From assembly GCA_014529385.2 (NCBI GenBank), contig CM043967.1, positions 128,501,182 to 128,565,181 of the forward strand: a stretch of 64,000 bases of DNA, given 5' to 3'. How positions within the stretch are numbered: the first letter of the stretch is position 1; every line of letters starts with the position of its first letter. This DNA is from Adiantum capillus-veneris (taxonomy: Eukaryota > Streptophyta > Polypodiopsida > Polypodiales > Pteridaceae). The translations under genes were made by a program, and so were the position numbers. Below the pieces are notes generated by a model. It did not search any database, was not told the DNA's origin, and worked only from the letters and a program-made list of their open reading frames with translations. Below, one piece after another: positions 10,750 through 22,993 of the stretch.

Positions 10750-10944
10750 ATGAATCACGAGAATTTGTATGATCCCTTTATTCCCATTGCAAGGCAAAAG
10801 GTACACATAATTGGTAGTACTAAGTTGCAATTTCAACGTGTAATTCGTAGAATTTTAGGTCCTCTTAGGTTGGCCGAGATAAACGCTTCAGTAAATCCTT
10901 TTATTTTGCCTCTCATTAGGTACGACCTTAGTCTGGACGTCTAA
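10750..10944 (+). CDS. Small ORF A, 64 aa, similar to small ORF B
   Basis: ATG at 10750 encodes 64 residues. The C-terminal 40 residues align with the neighbouring ORF at 10984-11202 at about 19 identical positions, including the shared pattern E-I-x-A-S-x-N-P-x-I-L-P-L-I-x-Y near the end and D-V at the end. It lies between an LTR-like promoter and a Ty3 gag on the same strand. I recognise no family. The shared motif argues against chance, but translation is not shown. Confidence 0.4.
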   Translation: MNHENLYDPFIPIARQKVHIIGSTKLQFQRVIRRILGPLRLAEINASVNPFILPLIRYDLSLDV

Positions 10945-10983
10945 ATTTTTGTTTTGTTTTAAGAATTAGAGAATGCATAGACC

Positions 10984-11202
10984 ATGGATAATGGCCCAGG
11001 AATAGAGGTTTTCACCTTTCATTTCACTCCACACATTAGAGTAAACATTGCAATTAGTAGAAAAATCCATTTTCAACAACGTATGGTGTTCATGTTTGGT
11101 GCACAAAGAGTAGGAGAAATTCTCGCATCACCAAACCCTGTCATCCTACCTCTTATTAATTATCATAGGAAATTTGATGTGAATATTTTTATTTTGTTGT
11201 AG
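10984..11202 (+). CDS. Small ORF B, 72 aa, similar to small ORF A
   Basis: ATG at 10984, 72 codons, stop 7 nt before the gag frame at 11209. It shares the E-I-x-A-S-x-N-P-x-I-L-P-L-I-x-Y core with ORF A. The pair looks like an ancient tandem duplication within the 5' leader of the element. Function unknown. Confidence 0.4.
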   Translation: MDNGPGIEVFTFHFTPHIRVNIAISRKIHFQQRMVFMFGAQRVGEILASPNPVILPLINYHRKFDVNIFILL

Positions 11203-11208
11203 AATAGA

Positions 11209-11820
11209 TTGCAATTTAGAAAATATTATTGTGTAAATCTTTTAAAGAAAGAAAAAACAAAAAACGTGCGTCACTTTGAAATCAATTCAATGCAGAGCCA
11301 ACGCCAAATGTCTGGATATCCTCTTTTCTTTGGAGAGCCTGGAGAGGATGCAGAATTATTTTTAACGAATTTCAAGATGTCTTGCCGTATCAACAGGATA
11401 GTAACTGATCAAGAACGTGTAGAAATGTTTGAGGTGGTCCTTAGGAAAGATGCTAGCACTTGGTTTGATTCTTTGCCTAAGGAAGTTAAGGGGAATTACA
11501 CAGAAGTTTTGAATCGTTTCAAGAAATACTTCTTTGATCCCCAAAACACTCAAAAACTATGGCAAGACATTGTTTCTCATAAGCAAAAAGATTTAGATGA
11601 CTACTACTTGTACAAGCAAGAGTTTCTACGTCTTTGGACTCTATGGATACGAAATGTTGCTAACCGTGGTGATGATGCATAATTTCTAAAGAAGGAGAGG
11701 TTCATATCCGGACTCTTTTCTGACCTTAAGGTAAAAGTTGAGGCCGGTGCACCTGCTACCTTTGATGCAGCTGGAACTAGGGCTGTTGAGAAATATAGGA
11801 AACTCAAGTGCTAAAGGGGG
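11209..11820 (+). pseudogene. Ty3 gag (retrotransposon gag domain)
   Basis: The frame from about 11290 gives GYPLFFGEPGEDAELFL, ERVEMFEVVLRKDASTWFDSLP, FKKYFFDPQ and DDYYLYKQEFLRLW, the usual order of the Ty3 Retrotrans_gag domain. TAA at 11680-11682 is followed in the same frame by FLKKERFISGLFSDLKVKVEAG, so the capsid domain is interrupted by one stop. After about 11,820 the sequence jumps to RT. The zinc knuckle, protease and RT N-terminus are absent. Confidence 0.8.
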
Positions 11821-11889
11821 GGAGGTTCCAATAGAAGATCTTAGACCCAAAGGTAAGTCACAAGAATCAACATCAAGCATTCTTTGGAA

Positions 11890-12446
11890 AGTCAATCAGG
11901 GTGTTCATTGATGATTTTTGCATTTATAGCCCAAAATCATTGCATCTACAAAAGGTCGAAGAAGGTTTTAAAAAACTTTACGACATGGGAGGTCAACTCA
12001 ACCCCGACAAGTGCCACATAGGTGAGGATGAAGTGATCTTGCTTGGTCACAAGGTTTCCTATAAAGGTATTGAGGTGGATCTAGCAAAGGAAAAAGCTCT
12101 CATTGAGCTACCATCACCAAAGAGTCTTAAGAAGGTCATCTCATTCATTCAAAAGGTGAAGTATATATCACGCTTCATTCACTTAGCCCCAAAGTTACTT
12201 CACCCTTTGCAAAAGTTGACACAACAAGTAGAATTTGCATGGTCTGATGATCTTGAAGAATATTTTTGTAATATTAAAGTGATTCTGTCAGAGCTACCAA
12301 CACTCATGCCTCCTTGTTGGGAGTACACATTCTTTGTTAGCTCCAGTGTTGGGAAGGAAACAATTGGTGCATGCAGATTCATAGAATTTATTCTTTCTGC
12401 ATCTTTTTGCACTGCAAGTGCAATCTCTACTGGAGATTTATTATGA
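11890..12446 (+). pseudogene. Ty3 reverse transcriptase C-terminal half, truncated
   Basis: Begins at the active site (FIDDFCIYSP), then LNPDKCHIG, LLGHKVSYKGIEVD, the primer-grip/thumb region FIQKVKYISRFI, and the start of RNase H (FFVSSSVGKETIGA). It then runs into unrelated sequence ending at TGA 12446. It matches the related piece at 40,150-41,163 (VGEDAIGA). Catalytic Asp-Asp is present but the first palm motif is deleted. Confidence 0.85.
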
Positions 12447-13200
12447 GTTTACACCTTGCCAAGTACTTGCTTAGGATTGGTGTCTGTGGTTGGATGGTCT
12501 AAGCTCTATTAGCTTACTCCAGTCCAACTTGCTTTCAACCTAGTTGGCTATCTCCACTCCATATCAAATATATGCCTAGATACTCAATGGTTTAGTCCTA
12601 GTTTATCGTCAATCGTGGAAGACTGTCTGTAAGTGGTTGGGGGAAAGCAACTCCCTATTACTGTTGCTATTCATCCCATGTTGGATGGGCAGCTAAGAGC
12701 ATACGTTAGCACAAAGCATTCTAAATGGGCGATTCTCTTCCTATTCTAGAATTTGCTTAGGTTTTCCGCTTTGAACACCTGTTGTGGTGGTGTTGGATAC
12801 CGATTCAATAGTTTCATAAGTCAAGGACTTAGTAGGTGTGCTGACAAAGCATGTTGGCATGTAACCTTCATTAGGGGTGAACATGTAGTTCCGTGTGTTC
12901 CAAAATGTTCAACAGTCTCACATGAGGAAACTCCCTATTCTGTCCCTAAGTAGCTATGAGATTTTCAAGATACCCATGCCAGTTGGAAATTTGGCTCACA
13001 ACTTCATGGAAAGTTGTGCCAATTGAGTTACCTTTTAGATACACGTGGTTGCAAAAGGACAACAATGTGAAAAATCAAGATGTTGCTCTTGGTTTCATTG
13101 AACCTCCTCACTGCACCAAGTATCATATGCAGAATTGGCTCGCGTATGGGATGCCAATAAGGTAAACATCAGTGTTCTTATGAAGATACTACCACTTGTG
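12447..13200 (+). other. Unassigned sequence between Ty3 RT fragment and polypurine tract
   Basis: No recognisable domain. Because a Ty3-type 3' end follows at 13,226, part of this is probably degraded 3' pol sequence. Confidence 0.35.
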
Positions 13201-13225
13201 TTTTCGAGGACGAAAACGCTTCTCC

Positions 13226-13236
13226 AAGGGGGGGGG
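13226..13236 (+). promoter_or_regulatory. Polypurine tract and 3' LTR start of Ty3 element
   Basis: TTCGAGGACGAAAACGC precedes AAGGGGGGGGG and then TAATGTCAGG. The 'cgaggacga...aaggggg...TGT' arrangement is characteristic of the 3' end of chromovirus-type Ty3 elements. The same layout, CGAGGACGA with a purine run and TAATGTCA, recurs at 55,166-55,200. The LTR would begin TGTCAGG at 13,240; its end was not found. Confidence 0.6.
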
Positions 13237-13399
13237 TAATGTCAGGCCAAGGGCCACCCTGGAGGTCAAGGACCTGGCGAAGGGCCGGCTGCCCAGTAGA
13301 GAAGGGATCCTAGGGCTAGGAGGCTATAAAAGGGAGGTTGGGCGGAGGATTCGGACATGGCACTTCCCAGGGTTTCATGGAGAGGGTCCACTTCTTTTG

Positions 13400-14330
13400 A
13401 TTTCTAGGCATTGCTGATTAAAAGAAATATCCAGAGTTTCCATTTGAAGAATTACAAGGCTAGGAATGGACTAACCTTTGAAGAATTGGTGGTTTCCAAT
13501 GCTAACTTCACCCCTAGGGGTTTTGACCTTGTGTGCAAGTTTTGGAAAGCTTGAAACAACAGAAAAGCTGAATGGACTTCTCTGATAGAATGGTGTTCTT
13601 GGAGTTCATTTTGGCTGCAAGACTCTATATGGTTTGATTGGTAAGAAAAGCTCAATGGTTGGAGCTTATCCAGAAGGGCGCATAAATGTTTTAAGGTAGG
13701 ATTGAAGAGTTGAAAGGATGTTTACAAGGAGGGGACTTGGCTCTCCAAAACTCAGCTCTTACAACAATTTTAGATTTCTCAAGGGTGTGTTGACCTAGTC
13801 CTTAGCAAAATTTAGGCAATGCAAGTGTCTCACAATGCTACTTCAGGGGTTGTTCCTTCTCTTTGTTTAAGGTCTGCAGAACTATCTATGAATGCAAAGG
13901 GAACCTTGGCAAAATGGACGGTCAGCTAGTCGCAAATCTTAGGGGACTCGCTTGGAAGACAAGCAATGGAGCTTCAAATGTCAATGTATATGGGCATTTC
14001 CTCTCTCCATTAAGCATAGTTTCTTGTTGTGGCTCTTTTTGCACCAGGGGGTCTGGATAGGATCAAAGGCTAAAGCCATTGGTGTATCTAATGGTATTGC
14101 ACACTCATGTAAAGTCCATGAGGAAACCTTGTTTCACCTGTTCATCAACTATAAATATAACACCCTTTTTGAAAGAGAATTCCAAGTGGCATGCTTTGTT
14201 GAGAATTCAAAGTTAACCTAGAGGTCTATCTTAATTGGTGAATGCAGGTACAAATATTCCTCTGTGGTGGACTTGTACGAGAGGAGCCCTTCTCTGGTAG
14301 ATTTGGATTGAAAGGAACAAAGCAATTTTT
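13400..14330 (+). pseudogene. LINE ORF2 C-terminal remnant (RT tail and zf-RVT)
   Basis: Shifting frames show the end of a plant LINE ORF2. Around 13,740-13,930 there are GCVDLVLSKI, SGVVPSLCLRSAELSMNAKGTLAKWT. Around 13,980-14,160 there is a reverse-transcriptase zinc-binding domain (FPLSIKHSFLLWLFLHQG, IAHSCKVHEETLFHLF). Around 14,245-14,340 there is NIPLWWTCTRG and IERNKAIFGD. There are at least two frameshifts and several stops. Endonuclease and catalytic RT parts are missing, as in 5'-truncated LINE insertions. Confidence 0.65.
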
Positions 14331-15476
14331 GGAGATATCGTTTTTTTCATTCACCTTTCCCCGTTGATGTTGGCTTCAGAGGTGTAATGATGTAATTGGT
14401 TACTCATTCTTCTCAAGTTTCTTACTGTGATATCAAGAGTCTGCAAAAGGAGTTGAGATGGCAAAGATGGAGGATTGCGTGTTTGTCTTTCTATGAGCTT
14501 AGGAGATTCAAGGTCGTTTTAAGTTATCTAATTTTCCCTGATGCTCCCTTTCTACTCAGGCTTCTCTCTTTTGGCCACGATATATTGCCCCTATCCTATC
14601 TTAGGCGGTTGTACTTTCTTTTTTCTCTAATCAATTCAATTGTTTTTCTCTATAAAAAAACAAACCTCCATTTTATAGTTTCTCCTCCCTTCCATATTTG
14701 ATGTCCGTGTGTCTGACCTTAGACCTTTTACATACTGAATAAAACCAATCTATTAAATCGAGTCCTAAGGTTACATGTCCTCTTCATATGCACGTGGCTT
14801 GTGAACACTCGTCTTTGGATGATTGGTCCTTGAGTTAAGATTTATCTTATGTACTTCGGGATTAGTACGACTTAGCTCTTGAGCTATTATTATCCATTGA
14901 GATTAATATAGAAGGGGACAGGTGCCGGCATTGTGGTTACTACTTATTATTAATATTCATAATATACGTCCAACCCTCCGGGCTTGGAGGGGCCAGCGTT
15001 CGAAATTCAAAGCTCCAGAACTTCAGAAGAAAGTGCGGATCATTTGGAGCATGTGCCCGTGTTGTGGGTGGCATATCTCTATCTGTATGGATATATAGAG
15101 GCATATTATGATTAGAGCCGCCAACGAGCGATGATGCCAATTTTCAAACCATCGCCAATAAAATATACATAATGGAATGCCCACGTAGAAGGAAGCAAGG
15201 ATCACGATGATGATGATGGAGAGTTTGTTATTGCTGCGTTGGAGAAAATGCCAACAACTCAAGCTGCAATGCTGCATCGTGCACGCAGGCCAAACGAGAA
15301 AGATTATAGGATGCCAGCCTCGACTCTCTCTCTCTCTCTCTCTCTCTCTCGGGCGTACCGACTTCTTGTGGTCCCCCTCCTCACTTAGGTGGTGGTCACA
15401 CGAAGGATAGTTATCAGTTACCTTTTGTGATAACGATGCCTTTGTCTTCGTCACACATGGAAAACTATGCACTGGG

Positions 15477-15512
15477 TTTTGCAACTATGCCCAAATCCGC
15501 ATAGTTGCAAAA
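15477..15512. repeat. Perfect 14-bp inverted repeat with 8-nt loop
   Basis: TTTTGCAACTATGC, loop CCAAATCC, GCATAGTTGCAAAA. The stem has no mismatches. No promoter or T-run marks it as a terminator or RNA gene. Confidence 0.8.
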
Positions 15513-15742
15513 GCTAAATATATATTGGCTTCCATATAAATAAACTCATTTGTCAATAAGATTCCATGGAATCTTCGATTATTGTCCACTCTGCCTCCCT
15601 CTCGACATCTCCTCCACCCCCTACCCCTTAGTGTCACCATCGCTCATTCTCTCCTTCCCTCGCCTACGATCACCTACTACATGCGCTTGCTTTGTGCATA
15701 GCACGCTGCCAAGGACAGGCCGCTCGCAGGTGCCCTGCATGG

Positions 15743-15997
<255 letters not shown>

Positions 15998-16733
15998 TTT
16001 TGTGTTTTCTAGTGAATTAAGAGAGGAGAACACGAGAGAATTCTCCACTTTTTTTTCCAAAATGGGAACCTTGTTCCTCAAGCAATGATACTAGCAGCAT
16101 CCATATTTTATTCAATCATTAGACGGAACCTTTGCAGATTTCGTTCTGATGCACGACTCACCTTTGTCCATGCTAAGCAAAAACTCCAAGGCTTCAAGCA
16201 GGGTTTGAACTCAAACAGTCGAAAGTTCAAATCGACTCTCGCTGAGATAACCAGCTCGCCCACCCACTTCGGATGACTGCTGTGTGCCCATTTTCTTACA
16301 AAAATAATTGTGTTGGCTAAAACGTTCCCTTCTTCTAAAAATAATCGTGTTGGCTAAAAAGTACCCGATCATTATTGATCGGGTAGTTGTGTTGGGTATT
16401 GAAATAAAGGGAGGTAATCTTCTTCAATTTCACGTAAGTGAACTTGTTGATCATTACCTTGCTATATAGCTATTCAAGTAAATATTGCTTCTTAATCTCA
16501 ATGTCTTAAGGTGGAAAAGGTACTATGGAGATACTTGTTGATAGTGGTCACTTTTCTCATCAAACAAATGCACATCTTGCTTCATTGTTGGCCAAAACAC
16601 TCCAGACTAGTAGCAAAACTGAATAAAGACACCCAAAAAAATGTAAATTTCAATAGTGTTCAAACGTTTTTAAACTTACCTAACCGAATTTCAGAATGTC
16701 CATGAGTGCTTTGAGACCTTTCCTCGCACCATA

Positions 16734-19219
16734 CACATCTAGTAACATCGGTCTTTTCAAAAGGAATAGAATTATACATAACTACCGGACAAGTGTTAAT
16801 GCACTCTGGCATTCGACGATCGTGAAAGCATGCAAGTCTTCCATTATCTACATCCAAATGGCCTTTACTTGGGAGAACGTGCTAATTTTCTTTGCCATTG
16901 AGACTCATTAAAGCTTCCCCTTCCTTGAAAGTAAGGACATTCCACATTGTTGCATCTCAAATCCCTTTCACATTGGCTAAAACAAACAATGCCATTAAAT
17001 ATATCATTGATGCAAGTAACATGCTCCCATCAAATCCGTGCTCCATACCTTATATAGCAGAGTTGTCTTTTTGAGGAGGAAGTTGAAAGGCAGCATACCT
17101 ATTATAGAAAACAAGCATTTCCAAAACCTTAGTCACATTTGCAATAGATGAAAGTGCAATATATGGATTTGTTTGCAAAGGAAGAAATGAATAACATCGA
17201 GTACACATGCATGCAATGCCATCTTCAACTATGGTTGGAGATTCTTTTGAGCCGACAAATGAAGGTGATGGTCGATCATTGCAAAGCACCTTGTAAAATT
17301 GTGAATATTCATGATCCAACAGGTAAAACAACTCATTTGTATCATTGCATGCAGGTTCAAGCTTTCAATGTAAGTGGACGTAAAGAGAAGTTTTCATTAT
17401 CCACTTTGAAATGCTCTTTCAAAGCTTCAATAGTCATAGTGTGATATTGATTTTCAAACATCAGAATAAGCTTCTGCTTACAGAGAGGACCAAAGATAGT
17501 GATATGATGTCTCATTGCACATGTTGAACAACAATCATCCTAGGGTAAACGAGCCAGTTTAGTGAAGTCTACATTGAGTAAGACATTGCGCACAGTTTGC
17601 TGAATCATTTCAAGCTTGGAGGGGCTCAATCAAAAGACCTACGCAGGAGGTATTTACAACAAAAGTTTCATCATGATCTACTGTTGGACGACGAAGATCA
17701 AGCAGGTTTTTTGCATTCCTATGTAACAAAAAATGTGAGAGAGTGCGACAACCTCCAAGGGGGAGTTTAGAGACAAATGCACCAACAAAGATACACATGA
17801 TCTGATTACCAAGATCTCATTGTAGTTGAGATAACCACAAAATCACCCGCCTCAGGCTATCACTTAACTAGAGCATTTATATTATATATTTTAGGGGTAG
17901 GACGGTCATAAAGAGGGGCCCGCCTTTTAATTGGTGCCTCTAGCCTAGAGCGTAATAGAGTACACTTTTTGCAAACCATAATCACTTGGAAAAGACAAAC
18001 CAACAATGTTTTCTTATACATGCCCAAACTTAGAGCAAAGTCGAGAGGTGAAAAGGCCCAAACTTAGGGCAAAAATTTTCCAAGAGGAGTGTTTTTTTTT
18101 CGTGATGTGTGAATCGACAACACCTCTCTCTACCCTTTCTCAACGTTCAATTTGCCTCTTCAATTTTATTAAACTACACCTCCATGCTAAATTTTCCTCC
18201 TCAACCCATTCTCTTGGCGTTCAACTTTCCTCTTCATTTTTATTAAACTACGCTCAATTTTCCAACTCAACCTCGTTCTCTGAGCTTATTATCATTAATT
18301 AAAACCTTGATGTCTCAACCAATATTAGAAAAAACCCGGGGTTTAGTGTATTTTAGCGAGTTGAAATTGTAAAATCTTGGTTAGATTTTGAGCTTGCCTT
18401 TAGGAAAACCAAGAAATCTTTGCAGATATTAGTGTAGTTATTGGCAAAAACTTCAAATTTTGACAAGAATATTTCAAGTTTGCCCATATTTTCATCGGTT
18501 AGGGAAAATGTATTTCTCTAGCCCGAGTCTGAACCTCTTTGAGGTCTCAACTTATTATAATGGCAACCTCTTGAATGTCTCTTATTCTATCTTGTGTGGA
18601 AAACTAGGGCCCACCATTTTGGTCATATTTTGGCACACAAATTTTCAAAAATTATATAAAAATTATAAGAAAAAACTTCAGCTCACTGGCTATATTTCTC
18701 ATGTTTTGAGATTTTCCAAATTCCAATTTAAACAAGCTATCAAAACTCCCAAAAAAATGTGTACCTTTGCTGCCATAAATTTTTGGTGGTCCCATCTTTG
18801 TTGACACTTTCTTTATGCATCCCAAAATTCTTCACTTATGTGGGAGAGTACCTTAAAGAGACTTGAATTTCCTCATGAAAATACAAGTGAAGTGCCCTTT
18901 GTTAATATTTTAACGACTTAGCCCAATAATGCAAGTATTAAAAACTAGAAGGGTGGAATATTAATATTACATAGTGAAATAAAATATGGTAGAGGTCATA
19001 AAAAAGTTATAATAAAATAGAAGTAGATGGATCAAATATTAATGCTAATAAATGTTTTTCTTTTACATGAATGTAAAGACTATAGTGTAGAAATAGACTT
19101 AGTTGAAGATAAATGGTAAACATGAAAAAAAATCCAGGTGAGGTTCTCACGCAAAGGAGAGATGGAACAAAAATTTGGAAAACGGCCCTCATTAGTCCTC
19201 TCAGTAAAGCTAGAGGCAT
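16734..19219. other. Unassigned part of the duplicated unit (copy 1; copy 2 at 22,994-25,478)
   Basis: No recognisable domain in either strand. Short open frames exist on both strands and are preserved in both copies, but this reflects the recent duplication rather than selection. A minus-strand stretch at 17,610-17,800 is the most protein-like (a 62-residue frame) and has no family I recognise. Confidence 0.4.
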
Positions 19220-20634
19220 TTACGCCTCTACTTCCATAATTGAGTTGATTGAATAGTAGAGGAGACGATATCTAGTTGCCTTTTGAACTAGAGATTGCAT
19301 TTGGCCATTAGTGAGATCTCTGGGACATTCACTTGTTTTCAAGAAAAGAAATGCGTCCTGACAAGGCTCCCTAGCTAGAGCATCAATGATCAACAACTCA
19401 AAATGTCTTTGAGTGAATGGGAAGCCCAAAATATTGTGCCAATATCCTCTAGGATCATAGGTAAAGGATAGGATAGTCACCTGAAATGTCCTAATAATAA
19501 TACTTCTTGATTCATGCCAAAAAGGATAGGATTTGTAGCCACAATAAGTGAAGGATAATTGAGTACTTTAGCTCCTTCCAAGACAATACTTAGAATCATG
19601 ATCCCAAGATTCTACGAGAGTCCTCCATCTATGGCTTCCTTGTTGATGTGGAAAGTCCCAATTTTCTTCAGAACCTAGCTTACCGCTATTACCAAAGCAA
19701 GCAAAAGGGTCACTATCCTCTTGGGTGTTGTGAAAAAGGTCCATTTCCTTTCCTCACATTGGTAATAAGACACCAACCTTGTAGCTCAAAGACAAGCTTG
19801 ATACATGTTGTACCAAAGTGCATAGCATACACAAAAGATAGGGTGCAATCCACTGGTTGAAAAAAAACTCATCTTGACTATATGCATGCAAGATCGTACT
19901 CCAATATTTCTCATACTGGCATTCATTCTTTGTGATTCTTATGAAAACCGCTTGTGCTAAGGTTTCTTTAAATATTCTTTTAAAGCATCAAACGTAGTAC
20001 AATCAAACACAATCTCTACATATAGGTTGCCAAACCTAGATCTCCAATAAGTTGCCACTGCATACACTTGCTTAAGAATCTCCTTAGGGTGGACTCCAAA
20101 ATACCACTCCTTGGTAACAACCATTCGAGTTTGGTCTACAATTGCTTCCTCTAATTGGTGTTGTGCCAAAGACTTCATGCTTCCTTCTTGCAACTATATA
20201 TCTGATGGATCCACCTTGTTGCGATGAGTGAGAATGAGACCCATTATTTCAAGAGAGTTGTCACTATCATTTTTTGCCGTAGATTCCTCCTGTGATTTTG
20301 TAGTAGAATTTCTAGGGAGCTCATCCATAGTAGTCCCTAGTTCCATCTCTTGGTGCTTAGTACCATCCTTAATGTTGCATAGAATCTCCTTGCCCTTTCT
20401 ACCTTGCATCTTAAGAATTTCTGTATTCAAAGCTTGCTTTGCTCTCATGGACATGAGCCATGGAATTTTTAAGATAGTTGGGTAGCTCTCCCCCGTAGAA
20501 ATCTTCAATCCGTGCATAGAAACATCACTCACAAGATCACAAGATTCTATAGACTCACCAATCATGAAATTTGAAATGCTAATTTTTTGTCGTGGCTTAG
20601 ACTTCCTCTTGATTGACTCCTTTTTAGCCTTCAT
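19220..20634 (-). pseudogene. Ty3 protease and pol-linker remnant, copy 1
   Basis: From 20634 the frame is Lys-rich, then reads LKISTGESYPTILKIPWLM, which resembles the end of Ty3 aspartic protease (normally SYPxILGRPWL; here LKIPWLM replaces LGRPWL). It continues after TAG at about 20,194 to a segment with WRSRFGNLYVEI. A separate frame at 19,480-19,220 contains CPRDLTNGQMQSLVQKATRYRLL, resembling the region before the integrase zinc finger. The protease active-site motif and RT are absent. Confidence 0.6.
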
Positions 20635-20851
20635 CTTGTCTCACCTTTGTAAAGATTACTCATGTCTAGAGTGATAAAATCCAATGGCGTCTACATATTC
20701 TACCTTGATCTTACCTCTTGCCACTCCGTTGATGGGTTTCTCTATTGGGAGGCATTGTAGCAACGATCTAATCGCAAGCCACACAAAATTATCAAATCCA
20801 TGGATCAATAAACCGGCTAGGGCATGGAAGCATGAGCATCGGATGAATAGA

Positions 20852-21254
20852 AGGGTGTAAGCATGTTAACTTGTCATGCTTTTTGTGCTAGTTATCATGT
20901 GGCAACAAGCATATCTTGTAAGCATAATGAGAGTGTAACTTTTCAAACGTGTGGGAATCCATCAAATATTTCAAAATAGGGAGACCACCCTGAATCCACT
21001 TTCCTGACCATTTATGCAGTGTTACTCTGAGGGGAGTGGGGCAGTCAAAATGCGTGGAGAGAAGCGGAGTGGGGCAGTCAACATGCATGGAGAGAAGCGG
21101 GGCACAGGGGCCAGAGGTAACAGAGAACCAAAAACAAAGTCGAAGGCTAAACTTTTTGCTGCTTCTTCTCCACCCCGAAAAAGGGTAAAGCTCTCTGATT
21201 CACTAGCATCCCCAACGGCAAAGACCTTGCATACAAAGGGGAAGGATGACTCAG

Positions 21255-21313
<59 letters not shown>

Positions 21314-22993
21314 CTCATTATGATTTGCGAGGATAGTTGCTGGTGCTGTCTTGGCTGGAGAGTTGTCCCTTGATGTCGGCTTTAGAAGTAGGCCATCTTG
21401 TGAATAGTTACTTGAAATACAATCGCTCAAGTCGAAGTCTGGCTCACAAAACACAAACCAATGTTTGATTTGAACCTTGAAATTGGAAGGAAGTGCCTAA
21501 TACTTCACTTTCCTACTGTTAACACACTCCTCGCTACATTATTTTTTACCTACCAACAAATAGAAAAATCTGCTAATCTTGTGACATTGGGGGTGTGCAG
21601 GCCGATGGAAAGCTCCAAAGTTTACATTCCCAGTACAGATCAAGTTCTGTATTACAGCAGAAGATTTCAATGATGTTCATGGCCTCTCCCTGGCTGGTGC
21701 CAACCCCAAACTAGTTAGGTGGGATCAGATCAGTGATGTGGAGTGGTTCAGTGTTTTTAGAGAGTCAAAGAATTGTAGTCACTATCGCATTAAATGCAGT
21801 TGTTTGCGTACTGATATGTTAGACCAGGTGATGCAGTTGCATTACAAGGTGTACCAGAAGCCCCCAACAAACATGGAGATCAACTCTGCATTCGCCAAGC
21901 GGTTTGTAAAAGAATTCAGCCCGACGGCAATTGCAAGTAGCTCAGCCATGCAATTTTCGCTGTCCAGCATTTGCAGGACCTCCGAGAGAAAGGGTACTAC
22001 GAGGCCCATGTCGAAAAGTGGAGGATACGCAATGTATGTCAAAACATCAAGGAGGCGCAAGTTGAAATGAAGGAGGATACCAAGGAGACACCCATCTCTC
22101 GCCACAACACTCACTAGTAGGCTGAAAGCCTGTCATTTTTTGGCGTTGAGAATTTGCAGCACATAAAGGCTGCCTCTGAAATTCCCAACAAACAACTGCA
22201 AGATGCTAAAGAACATCTTCTAACTGCAAAATCAGAGTTTGAAGGTGCGAGGGTTGTCCAAGCAAAAAATGCTAGGGTCACCCCAATTGTGCTTTCTATG
22301 AGACAAAAGCTTCACGACGCTGAAAATGAATTACAGAGGTTACTACAGAGCGACAGTGTGGATGCAAAGAGGGAAATAGAGTGTAGAGTAAAAATAGAGA
22401 CATTGGAAGGTTTGGCATTTCCTGACAGTGAGGACACTCTTGCTGCTAGTGACTCAACTTGTCAGCATGTAAGTGTGTGACTTTTATGCTTCCACCGTAT
22501 GATTGGAATATGTGCACAACAAACCTATGTACTTACCATGCTCCTCTTTTTTTTGGTGTGCAGACTAATGTGGAGGTTATGGAAGCTAAAGTGAATGCAT
22601 GTGAAGGTCAACTGCAACTCCTAATGCACATGAGCAAGATGCTACAAGGCTCCTCCATTCCCACTGCCCTGTGTAATATAGAAGGGGTATGCGATGGGAT
22701 GATGATCAACCCGTGCAGTGGCTGCAGTTTGCCACTTGAAGTAAAGGGAACCAATGCCACGGTCAAGATGCCCTGTGGGCATAGCTACCACTTTCTCTGC
22801 TTTGCCATTGCATGCTCCTTGTTGACAAAATGTAGAGCTGTGACCTGGCAACAAAGGATACCACAAGAATGGTGTTGGAAACCCATAGGGCAAAGACATC
22901 CAATCACACCAACAACTGGTAAGATTGTATAGGGTGTGCTAAATAGCATACCCAGTGTGTTAATTAGAATATTGAGTGTGTTAATTGGATATG
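20852..22993 (+). mobile_element. Truncated left part of TIR element (copy 1)
   Basis: Left terminal inverted repeat at 20,852 followed by exons 1-3 of the element's gene (21,014-22,918). It ends at the duplication junction. It has no right TIR, so it is an incomplete copy created by the tandem duplication and not by transposition. Confidence 0.9.

Larger units (their letters stand above)
16734..22993. repeat. Tandem duplication copy 1, 6,260 bp
   Basis: Every base run in this interval recurs at 22,994-29,263 with constant offsets: 6,260, then 6,259 after a 1-bp A-run change, 6,243 after a shorter CT run, and 6,270 after a 27-bp indel. By eye I find about a dozen substitutions. Content: unassigned sequence, Ty3 protease remnant (minus), a 109-bp LTR end, and the left 2.1 kb of the TIR element. 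It breaks off inside the intron that holds the palindromic minisatellite, so the TIR element copy here lacks its right half. Confidence 0.97.

Noticed and set aside
15477-15512. microRNA precursor or terminator at the perfect hairpin
   Set aside because: The stem is only 14 bp, too short for a plant miRNA precursor, and there is no promoter or downstream T-run.
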